From NCBI GenBank assembly GCA_021464245.1, contig JADCRB010000068.1, positions 2,476,797-2,540,796 on the forward strand: DNA of 64,000 bases, written 5' to 3'. A program made the position numbers and the translations under genes. Shown here piece by piece: positions 12,701-21,759 of this stretch. Source of the DNA: Carallia brachiata. Its lineage: Eukaryota; Streptophyta; Magnoliopsida; Malpighiales; Rhizophoraceae. The first letter of the stretch is position 1. Each line of letters begins with the position of its first letter. The notes beneath the pieces are model-generated. The model was not told the origin of the DNA, ran no database searches, and saw only the letters and a list, made by a program, of their open reading frames with translations.

Positions 12701-14309
12701 TCATCTGCAAAACAATCAAAAATTTTTGGAGACACAAAATTAAAACTGTTGCTGATATTTTTCTCCAGCAAGACTGCAAAACATTTTATTTACATTTTCA
12801 TTTGTTTTTCATGTTAAATATGTGCATTATCAATGAGCAGAGAAGCATAAGGCAAAATGCCGCAATTCAGAATTCCAATAAATTATGGCTTTACTTTATT
12901 GTAAGACAAAAGAAGGAAGATTAACCTATAAAAGAAAGAGGAACGCGGACATGGAGCTCAAGCCCATCATTGTATTGCTTCTGCATGCTGCCGAGATCCT
13001 CATTCCAGATCAAGCACGTACTTTCATTTTGATAGCGCTTTACTGTCTCCATATGAGAATATGCTTGGCAGGTACACGACTTGCTAAGGCACTCATTCTT
13101 ACATTCAGTTTCATTAAAACCATCGTGTTTCCCATCCCATTTTCTCAATCTCATATTTTTCAAGTTCAGGAAGTTTGTGACCTTGTTCCCATTGCTGCAG
13201 ATTGACCATGTTTTTCTGCATCCCTCTGAAAAATCCCCTGAATCCCAATTACCAGGTGACGTTGGCTCAAATCCTGGTAGGCATTTACAATACGAGCGCC
13301 TCTTACCGTTGCAAGTGGCAAAATTCCCACAAGCATTCAATACACTGCATTTATCTCTTGGTTCTTTCCACAGCAAATTCCATAAAGCAGCCTCTCTAAG
13401 CCATAATAAAAGTTCCAATTCTCCTTCACAATTCAGAACTAGTCTCAAATTTGTATCGTTGATGCTTAAGGCTGTTATATTACTGTAATCAATTGTTTTC
13501 TGGGTTCCTGTACCTTGATATTCTGCTTCGCTTCCAGCAATGCGAGTTGTGCTGAAATTCGAGAGGAAGTAGAAAATTGGCAGAAGACGATCATCAGAGC
13601 TAAGTAAGTCTCCGGGAACTCCACTTTTCCAGTATGGCGTTGAAACGTTCTTGATTATGTACTCATTTCTCGTATCCTGATCCAATTGAAACGTGAAGCC
13701 CCCTGGCTTTGGGTCAGCTTGACTTGTCCAACAAGTCAAGTTCAGGGTCGAGGTCGCATCCATCTTCATACCTGGAAGAAATGTATCTGTCGGGTGGTCA
13801 AAGCTTTGCCACAGAATTTTCAGCGAACCTCCGTTTTCATCTTGTTGACTCAGGACAAGATTTCCTGAATCCCATAACTTCAAAGTCCAATTGGAAGAAC
13901 TAGTTGAATCATCGACACCTTCAGGAGACCAGTAACGTTCTTTTCGAGCACCAAATATCCTGAGGTTTCCGTCTGCTATAGCAAAAAAACCACTTGAATC
14001 CATTATTGGCCTATCACGATTAGCGACCCACACAACAACTAGTGGGAATCGTCTATAATACCATATGCCCAAATATCTGTGGATACCATCTCTTCTTTCA
14101 CTTGGAGTAAAGAATCCAAGTTCAAATCTTTCTCCAGCAGAGATAAGAGTATCTACCACGTTGTAGGCTCTGAGTGGAGTGTTGATGGTCAGTGTATCCC
14201 TTTCTAAGCATATCGAAGAATGACAAAAACATAAAATTATCGTCAATAGTTTGAAGAGGCAGGATAGCATGTGGGTTACAGAGCTTGTGGCAATGGCTGT
14301 TTTAAGCAT
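9788..14309 (-). CDS. G-type lectin S-receptor-like Ser/Thr kinase with WAK-type module (At4g03230-like)
   Basis: This is a complete 8-exon gene with every junction GT-AG and in phase: 12,926-14,309; 11,848-12,321; 11,397-11,549; 11,086-11,297; 10,780-10,990; 10,431-10,668; 10,185-10,335; 9,788-10,087. They sum to 1,040 codons plus stop. Order: signal peptide (residues 1 to about 33), bulb-type lectin, S-locus glycoprotein region, EGF/PAN-type cysteines (to about 461), a cysteine-rich GUB_WAK-like module on its own exon (about 462-619, [20 protein letters not shown]), one membrane segment ([20 protein letters not shown]), then the kinase. The kinase keeps the GQGGFG loop, the AVK lysine, HRDLK, DFG and GYMSPEYA, so it is an RD kinase and probably active. 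The role is likely plasma-membrane perception of a carbohydrate or pathogen signal; the ligand is unknown. A small insertion (AYNVV) precedes the lectin domain compared with copy A. A second in-frame ATG at 14,270 also gives a signal peptide. Confidence 0.93.
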
Positions 14310-14776
14310 TCTTATCCCTTCGACTGCCACGAAAGAGGGGGTGGGGAGGGGGAGAACGAAGAAGCCAATAATTCCTACTCTGATTGCAGGAATATTATTG
14401 ACCTCCGAAGTCTTCTCTATGTGTCCTTTCTGGGGCTGAGCAAATGGCTCATTGACTGGCGAGCAATCCACATTTTGGTTCAGTAGTCCCAACCAATCAT
14501 GCTTCCTGTACGGTCGTGGATTTTTCTTCGCCAGGGACCCGTGAGAAGGCCACCGGTCATGCAATGCACGAAAGGAAAAATATTCTTTTGGGCCAAGTGA
14601 CGACAACTCTATTTGCTAGTACAACATCACGCAGAAAAAGCAAGAACTTACAATTACCTTCACTCCTTTGTTTGGAACTACAATGTAAAGTTTAGACGGC
14701 TCTTCTTCGTGATGCGACTGTTTTGACCCGTGGAAAATAATAGTTATTTATGTTCTTTGTCGTAAACCAGCCCATA

Positions 14777-14858
14777 GTCGATATATCCGAGTGGTTAAGG
14801 AGACAGACTTGAAATCTGTTGGGCTTCGCCCGCGTAGGTTCGAACCCAGCTGTCGACG
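14777..14858 (+). tRNA. tRNA-Ser (anticodon UGA), possibly degenerating
   Basis: The sequence folds as a type II tRNA. The acceptor stem GTCGATA/TGTCGAC has 7 pairs including one G-U, with discriminator G. The D arm is TCCGAGTGGTTAAGGA. The anticodon stem ACAGA/TCTGT is perfect around loop CTTGAAA (anticodon TGA at 14,810-14,812), and the long variable arm is GGGCTTCGCCC. The T arm is GTAGG-TTCGAAC-CCAGC, with one A·A mismatch and a G-U where plant tRNA-Ser normally has full pairing. No T4 run occurs within 30 bases downstream, so termination may be poor. The identity is secure; activity is uncertain. Confidence 0.78.
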
Positions 14859-15154
14859 CTTTCAGTCTTTATTCTTGATTGTCTGGAGTCGACTTCTGTA
14901 TTCTTCTTGGTCGTATAAATAGGAAAGCATGCGTACTCAGGAATATCACAACTGTTGTGACAAATTTTAGTGCGTGGTTTTCTATTCAACGATTCACAAT
15001 TCCGTTATGTTCTCCGTCTCAAGACAAATGGGTTTTGGTCCTTTTGGAAGCTGAAAATCACGGGCTTACCAATCCAAACCCGCTCAACAATTCAATTATA
15101 TCATGGGCTATATAAAAATCTCGCGGCCAACCTGGCGTAGGGGATGGACTTTCT
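14859..15154. other. Intergenic downstream of the tRNA
   Basis: Homologous to 1,111-1,425. It holds no supportable gene. The sequence 'gggctatataaaaatctcg' is conserved in both copies. Confidence 0.6.
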
Positions 15155-15545
15155 TAGAATTCCTAAAAAATTTTTTAAAAAAAAAACAATAAACAAAAGG
15201 AAAACAAATGCAAACAAAAGGATAATGTCTCGAACGGATGATAAAACACTCTTATATTGTGTTTGGATCGATAGAAAATTATGAAAAAATAAAATTATTT
15301 AGATTGATAAAAAATTGTAAGAAAATAATAATAATAATTTATGAGAGAAAAAGTAAAAGTTAGTTATTTGAATTAATAAAAATTTGTAAGAAAATAAAAC
15401 AGTAATGATAATATTTTTTGGCTAAAAATTTTTCATTTATTTTCTTTGTTATTTATTTTTTATCAAATCAAACATAGCATAAGAGTCTTTTACCATCCAT
15501 CGGGCGGCATTATCCTTTTGTTTGCGTTTATTTTCCTTTAGAATT
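15155..15545. repeat. Fold-back structure around a small MITE, copy B
   Basis: The left arm (about 15,199-15,255, 'ggaaaacaaatgcaaacaaa...cactctta') is repeated inverted on the right (about 15,479-15,537, 'taagagtctttta...tttgcgtttattttcc'). Between them lies an AT-rich MITE-like core with TGTGTTTGGAT and ATCAAATCAAACATA ends. Both outer sides carry a GAATTC-centred segment. Copy A has a single arm and no core. That arm resembles B's right arm ('gccgcc...ggatgg') more than its left. The structure could form a long hairpin. Confidence 0.65.
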
Positions 15546-16221
15546 CTTAAAAAATTTTTTAAAAAATTAGAAAGACTTTTATAGAGAGAATTTATCACGG
15601 ATAGTCATTTCTTACTTTTTTTTTTTACAATCACTAATTAAAAATTAATACATCAACACTTCTCCATGATAAATTTATAATATTTTTGACTTTTAATTTT
15701 TTTATAATCAATCAACACATATTACGTATAAACAACTGTCAAAAAAAAATAAGCAACTGTCGGCAACAAAATCTTTCGCAGAAATGTAAATCAAAGAGAG
15801 AACTCAGTTTAATTGAATTGATTAGAATAAATATCTCCTCCGTACAAGATTAGACCAAAACTTTTAATTTCTCCCCCGCTTTTTCCCATCTCTTGTGGTT
15901 TGTAGAAAATAAATAAAAAATAAAATGTGAAAAATTCTTAGTAAAAAAATATCTTTATTATTGTATTATTTTTTTATAAATTTTTTTTTCACAATTTTTT
16001 TATTAACACAAATAACTAATTTTTATTTTTTTTATAAATTATTATTTATTTTTTCTTACAACTTTTTTATTATTTTTTTCTTATAATTTTTAAACAATTT
16101 TATTCTTTTACAATTTTTTTCGTAATTTTTATTAATTTAACACAGCATTATTAACAGTAAAGTGTTAAGTGTTATCTCTTGATTCTCTTTCTAGAAACTA
16201 AACAAGTGGAAAATAGAAAAA
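15546..16221. other. Intergenic with decayed MITE
   Basis: No gene is seen. About 15,890-16,150 is the diverged counterpart of the MITE at 1,870-2,245: T- and A-rich, ending 'aatttaacacagcatta'. Confidence 0.5.
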
Positions 16222-16400
16222 CGGGGCCCCGCGCACGTGCCATGGTGTTCCGTAAGAAGCGCGTCCCACGTAGGTGCGAAGGAACCAATTCTAGCCATGT
16301 CAGCGAATCTGCGCCTATGATAGTATTCTCGTACCACGTAAGACGACACGTTGCCGTCCTACTCAGGAAGTTGTTCTTTTGAACGCAAGTGAGCGGAAAA
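16222..16400. promoter_or_regulatory. Conserved GC-rich ACGT block, copy B
   Basis: This is the partner of 2,755-2,945. It contains a CACGTG G-box (in 'cgcacgtgcc'), CCACGTAGG, CCACGTAAG and ACACGTTGC, in the same order and spacing as the ACGT elements of copy A. Short open frames exist on both strands here but are not kept in copy A. It lies about 2.2 kb upstream of the B-box gene. Confidence 0.42.
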
Positions 16401-17615
16401 TCAAAACTAAAAACGTTGCATAAGTCAACGCATAGGGGTATTGTTACGTGTTTGGACAAAATTGTCTGAAAAGATTTTTAAATTGTAATTATATTAATTT
16501 ATTATATAATTATATTAATTATAAATATAACAAAAAAAATTTATTATTTTTTATTATATAGTAAATTTATAAAATTATAAAAAATTTTAAATCATTGTTG
16601 TATTATAAAAATTCTCCCGTCAAATTCCCTTTGGAAAGCTACTTTTTTTCCACGCATAAAATTGTACCCATTTTAGATAGGAATCAACACTAGTTGCACG
16701 TGATATTTATTTTAATGCATAATACAGTTAGTGATAAAATTACAAATATTTTTTTACAACCAAAAAGGTGTCAAGTGTCTACAGGTATATTGATGACAGT
16801 GTTTGTAGGCTAAAGTCAGTTTTTTATTGTTATTTACGTCTTCATTTAATTATTTTTATATAATATATTTATTATTTAAATATTATTAAATTTAAATGAA
16901 TCTCTCATACGATTATAATATTAATGAATTTGAAAATTAACAATATATATTCTTCATTTAATCTCCTAAATTAGGAAGCAAGCAACGAAGCGAATATTCA
17001 AACCTAGACTAATATGAGAAGTACACAGAAACATTAATGGATTTCCACCTCAAGTGATAATAAAAAAAGTACATAGAAATATATATGTAGTGACTAACGA
17101 ATATATAAATGTGTATACCACAATTATAATATAACAGAAGAGGTTTGTTACCAACAATTATTTTTTATCTTCTTTTTTACAATTACTAATCAAAAATAAT
17201 ATATCAATATTTTTTAATAATAAATTTGTAATATAGTTGATTTTCAACTTTTTGATATCTGATTAACACATACTATGTATAAGCGATTGTAAAAAAAAAA
17301 TAAAAATGATTGTAATTAACAAAATCTATAACATAATATAAAATTGAGTTTGATACACATCAAATTTATTAAATTTATAAAACTACAATCAAAATACAAA
17401 AAGATAAAGCAGAAAAATCAAGCAATTGTGTTTTTTATTTATAAAATAAAAAGATAAATGTGACACCTTACAGTTTTATAGAAAAAAGTCTCTAATTAGT
17501 AATTAATTATTATATTGTCTATATTAAATTTTTAACCCAAAGTGGAATAATACATGTGACCGAAAATGAGAACGCGAGTTGAATCCAATAAAGTAATTTT
17601 TGACCGTTGATTATT

Positions 17616-17891
17616 TTTTTAACACAAAAAAGGATGTAATGACAAGTGTATTAATTATCATATTTTTAGATTAATTTTAAAATAATTTTGATTGAAAAAT
17701 TCACTCAATCATCTCTATAAGAATAAACTCACGACTAAAACATTGATCACATAAAAATATATCACAACTGACCTAATGTTCACAAATATTAAATCCAACG
17801 AAACAACGAAACGCTCTCAATATAATTTCTCAATTAAAGAGCCAATGCGGTCAAAAAGACTCGAATCCTAGTCATAAAGAGGGAAAAACTA
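17616..17891 (-). mobile_element. Retroposon-like insertion, copy B only
   Basis: Copy A has the uninterrupted site 'ttgattattgtaat'. In copy B, TTGATTATT (17,607-17,615) and TTGGTTATT (17,892-17,900) flank 276 extra bases, an 8/9-match target duplication. The insert begins with a T run on the plus strand, which would be an A tail on the minus strand. Near its other end it has 'actcgaatcctag', resembling a pol III B box. A SINE-like origin is possible but not certain. Confidence 0.5.
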
Positions 17892-18233
17892 TTGGTTATT
17901 GTAATCTAAGTAATTATAAAATTTCATTTATTTTAGGGTCATTAGTTTCATCCTCGCCGTCATATTTCTACAGTCCGTACAGTTGCGTGAAAAAAGGTGC
18001 GACAACGCTATTTATTATTTTATTTTAAAAAATATATACAGACAAAAAAAATTATAGAAAAGAACAGTAATTTTTATCTACTTTTTATTATAAATAATAA
18101 TTATTTAATTATATAAAATAATTAATTTATTATACTGTTGAAAACTAACTAATGGATCGGACTCTTATTTAATGGCAGAAAATAAAAAAAACTCACACTA
18201 AAAAGCAACAGCGAGATTCTAAGGTGGCTCGCA

Positions 18234-18420
18234 TCCTTTTCTTTTTTAAGTATTTATTATTTTATTTTATTTTTAATAAATAAAATTAATTTATAATTTA
18301 ATATTATTTAAATATTATTTTTAATTTTTTATTTAAATAAATTTTATTTATTATATAATATAAAATTAAAAATAAATTATATCCACTTAAAATAATAAGA
18401 ATTAAAATAAAAAACTCTTT
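18234..18420. repeat. AT-rich insertion in the B-box upstream region, copy B
   Basis: Copy A reads 'ggtggctttccgcgcattttcttcatgccctccgc'. Copy B has about 190 extra, almost purely A/T bases with internal complementarity (for example 'aataaataaaattaattta'). It is probably a small MITE or an expanded AT tract. Boundaries are approximate. Confidence 0.45.
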
Positions 18421-18641
18421 TCTCCGTTCCCTCCGCACGGTTTTCACCCTCTGAAAAGTGAAAACCAAGAAAATTGTCCGAAACTAGGGAGAGAGCGAAA
18501 TTCCGAGAAAGTGAGAGTGGGGGAAAAGCACTGTGTCTGTCAAAGGGCAATTAAGAGAAGGAGAAATTCTGAAAAGTAGAGGAATAATATTGAAGCAAAC
18601 AGTGAGATTTTAGGGAACTAAAATTAATTAAACTCTTTACG

Positions 18642-19550
18642 ATGAAAAAGTGTGAGCTATGCAAGTTTCCGGCGAGAACTTTCTGCGAATCGGACCGAGC
18701 GAGTCTCTGCTGGGACTGCGACGCCAAAGTCCACGGAGCCAACTTTCTGGTGGCCAGGCACTCGCGAGGCCTCCTCTGCCTTACCTGCCAATCTGTCACT
18801 CCTTGGAGAGCCTCCGGTTCGGAACTCGGCCGCACGATTTCGGTCTGCGAGCGATGCACCAGCGAGTCACTTATTAGAAAACACGAAGAAGAAGACGACG
18901 ACGAAGAAGAAGAAGAAGGAAGCGGCGACAGTGGGAGTGCTAATGACGATGACGTTGACGCTGAAGGAGACGTTCTTGAAGACGAAGACGATGAAGATGA
19001 CGGCGACGGCGACAATCAAGTTGTGCCATGGTCATCAACGCCGCCGACGACTAGATCGCCGTCCTCGGCTTCTACGAGCAGTGAGGATTCCGTAAGCAGA
19101 TCTGCCTGCAGTGATGGAGAGAATTTTGAATCTTTGAGTGCCGTTTCACTGAAACGGAAGCCTGACAGCTCGCAGATCCTCGCTCTCCTCTTCAGGTCCG
19201 TCCATTTTTTTTTCCCCGAAAAAACCCTAAATTGCAAATTTAATTTGATGGTATATAAATTTTTCTTTGTCATTTCATTATTTTTTTTTAAAGAAAAAGT
19301 TTTGATTTTATTTATTCTGCTCTGCGGGCGTCGAATGTACTGTCACAATTTGTCAGTGCCAATATCTCAGGAAGTTGTCGACCGGCCGTCTTCGCAATGG
19401 AAGTGCGATTGCTCGGCGTTGACAACTCAGGCAAGTGGCGGTGACTTCTCGTCGAGGGCTGTGAAGTATCAAAGGATTCAGCCGGGCTTGAAGGCGGTTC
19501 AGGCCGGTTCGAGTTCCGCACCGACCATCGAGTCGTCCAATAGATTTTAA
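18642..19550 (+). CDS. B-box zinc finger protein (BBX28/29-like)
   Basis: This is a nuclear B-box protein, a family that modulates light and hormone signalling through protein interactions. The B-box ligands are visible: C4, C7, C15, C23, C26, H31 and H40 within CELCKFPARTFC and CWDCDAKVHGANF, followed by ARHSRGLLC. A long Glu/Asp-rich stretch (about residues 82-128) leads to NQVVPWSSTPP and SLKRKP, as in single-B-box plant proteins. The ATG at 18,642 sits in the same place as the lost start of copy A. The frame is open to 19,550. The stretch 19,196 to about 19,370 looks intronic (CAG|GTCCGT at its start, pyrimidine-rich, low-complexity residues), yet no tested acceptor restores the C-terminal frame from that donor. 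A GT at 19,251 with the AG at 19,370 would keep frame. The exact splice is unresolved. Confidence 0.8.
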   Translation: MKKCELCKFPARTFCESDRASLCWDCDAKVHGANFLVARHSRGLLCLTCQSVTPWRASGSELGRTISVCERCTSESLIRKHEEEDDDEEEEEGSGDSGSANDDDVDAEGDVLEDEDDEDDGDGDNQVVPWSSTPPTTRSPSSASTSSEDSVSRSACSDGENFESLSAVSLKRKPDSSQILALLFRSVHFFFPEKTLNCKFNLMVYKFFFVISLFFFKEKVLILFILLCGRRMYCHNLSVPISQEVVDRPSSQWKCDCSALTTQASGGDFSSRAVKYQRIQPGLKAVQAGSSSAPTIESSNRF

Positions 19551-21759
19551 ATTTCTTTTTTACGGAAAAAAAAATCTGAGGCCGTCGACGTTGATTGATT
19601 GGAGATCCTGGCCGCACGATCTAAGACCGTTTGTAGAGATTTGAGTTGACCTTTTCTATTAACTGAAGAGAGTCAGGGTCCTAGCCTTAGTTGATCTTTG
19701 ATTAATCCATTTGCTGATTGGATTCATTCAATGAGAGAAATCTGTGAGTTTTATTTTCATTTTCATTTGGGGTCTAAAGTCAAATTGGTGCATTAAGATT
19801 TTGTTTTATGTTGCTTTTTTAAAATTTAATATATGTATATATTTTGACATTTCTGAAAATTTTAAATTTTTAGTTGGAACACTTTTTTGTATGGTATAAA
19901 GTTTAATTATCTAGTAATTTTGTCTTTAAACAATATGGTTCTAACATTTAATTGTAAATTGTTTTATATCGTGTTATCTTCATATTTAATTGTAAATTTT
20001 TAAGAGTATAGTAGATTTATTTGTTTGTTTACTTTTTTTCAGTTTGATGTGATTATGTATAAAAAAATATTAAAATTTAATATATGATATATTTTTTTAG
20101 ACCTTCAATAATATTTTAAAATCTTGTGTGAACTGTGAAGAATTTGTTGACAGCGTTTTAACTGTTTTTTCCTTTTTTTTTTTTTTTTAGGCCATCGTAA
20201 AAGCATCATCTAAAGCTAAAAAGAAATTGTCATGCGCGAACTAGCACCACATGGGAACTTGTGGCCATTGTTTGTAAAATTAAAGAATGGAAAAGGTAAT
20301 AGCTTTGCTTAACTATCAGTCTCATTCAAATAAGTAATAATTTTATTTAATTAATTTGAAAATAATATAAATTATCCTATGATTAAATTTATAAGGCACG
20401 TTCAAATTTTGGTGTTAAGGTATGCAATGGCTTTTAGCAAGCTTTGGGCGTGGGCATGTCCTAAACTGGGCCGTCCACTGGATGGATGGATCGGTTGATC
20501 ACCAGAAGCTAGACTTATGTCAGACGTCAGAGAATGTCATGGCCAATGCTGAGACACGCCAATGGATCTCTGGAACCTACGGTCTGGAGCTGCAGTACTT
20601 TGCGTGCATGCACCGTGGCCTCACAAAAGTCGCAATCCTGGAAAGGGAATTGTCTCATATTTTTGGCATCAAATTGCGCAAAATGGTTGGGTATTTGTTT
20701 TGTGTGGTCTATTATGTGCTCGTTCAGTGCACCAAACGTACAAATTTCTAATCAAATTCAGCAACCTTGTCTGGTGTGGTCAGCAGCATAACTTGTATGT
20801 ACCAAAAGGTACTAGAAGGCCCACGGATTTTGAATGAGACATTAGTGGTCATTAGTGGTTAAGCAGCTTTCAGGGTTTTTTTTTTTTTTTTTTTTTTTTC
20901 CGTTTGTTTTGTTTAGTTGGACTGATAATTGGGTTTATTCTATTTTAGGTTCGTTGGATATGTCAAATATCTCCAAATTTTGTGTTGTTTTTTCTTTCAA
21001 ATATCTGAGAACTTGTGGTTATCAACACCTGCTAGATTAATTATGTAAAAGAAAGACTAGCATTTCTGTTCCATGCTCCAATAACATAAGAAAATAGAGA
21101 ATTATTACGTAAAATTTCTTACATAAGATTAAAATAATATAAATTATTAATAAAAAATAACAAATTGATAAAAATAATTGGACACCTTGTCCAGGTGCTC
21201 ATATTTTTTTAATATACACTCACATAATAATCTTTTTTATTTTTTTTTGCCCGCCACTCACATAATAATCTTTAACTTTAAATAAATGTATAATTTTCGG
21301 CTGGTCGTACATCAGGTGAGGACAAGCTTTGATCAATTGAATCGCGGGCTAATTGCAATTGAGGGCGACTACGTAGCTGAACAAAAAAGAGCTACCGACG
21401 CCACACGGACAGATGGCAAGCCATGATAGCGCAGGCGTGTGGAGGGTGTATGCGTCATTTACTACACTTAAGGGTATAATGGTCATTGACGGTAGAGGGT
21501 CAGAAGGGACATTGGACATAGACAATAGGGAACCGAAATTGAAAATTTTAAAGTGAAAATCCCCCAAATCTTTAGTGTTTTGTCCTTCTGCTTTGTCTCT
21601 TCGTCTCTTCGTCTTTGAAATTGCGATCGTCAACATTCCGCCTATGTGTGTTTTTTTTCTTTTGAAGCCAATTCGACATTGAGAATAGAAATTGAAATTG
21701 TAAAGTGAAAATCCCCAAATCTGCAGTGTTGTCGCCCTTCTCTTGGTCTCTGACAAGTA
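19551..21759. other. Intergenic, end of duplication copy B
   Basis: About 19,750-20,560 matches copy A. A T-run lies at 20,880. Around 21,520-21,750 a segment 'aaagtgaaaatcccc' plus neighbours occurs twice (about 21,550 and 21,700), a small local duplication. No gene is supported. Confidence 0.55.

Larger units (their letters stand above)
13944..20560. repeat. Segmental duplication, copy B (part matched in this window)
   Basis: This is the homologous partner of 1-7,690. The true unit starts at least at the kinase 3' end (9,788), whose counterpart in copy A is beyond the left edge. Copy B retains an open kinase gene, a better tRNA and the open B-box gene. Confidence 0.92.

Noticed and set aside
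18551..19015. 154-codon minus-strand frame, poly-Ser, opposite the B-box gene
   Set aside because: A shadow of the acidic GAA/GAC codons of the B-box gene on the other strand; the equivalent in copy A is a similar shadow.
20422..20751. 109-codon plus-strand frame
   Set aside because: It starts in the duplicated tail, but copy A does not keep the frame and there is no domain signal.
21349..21756. 135-codon minus-strand frame
   Set aside because: It contains a local DNA duplication (two 'aaagtgaaaatcccc' segments) and no recognisable domain; likely chance.
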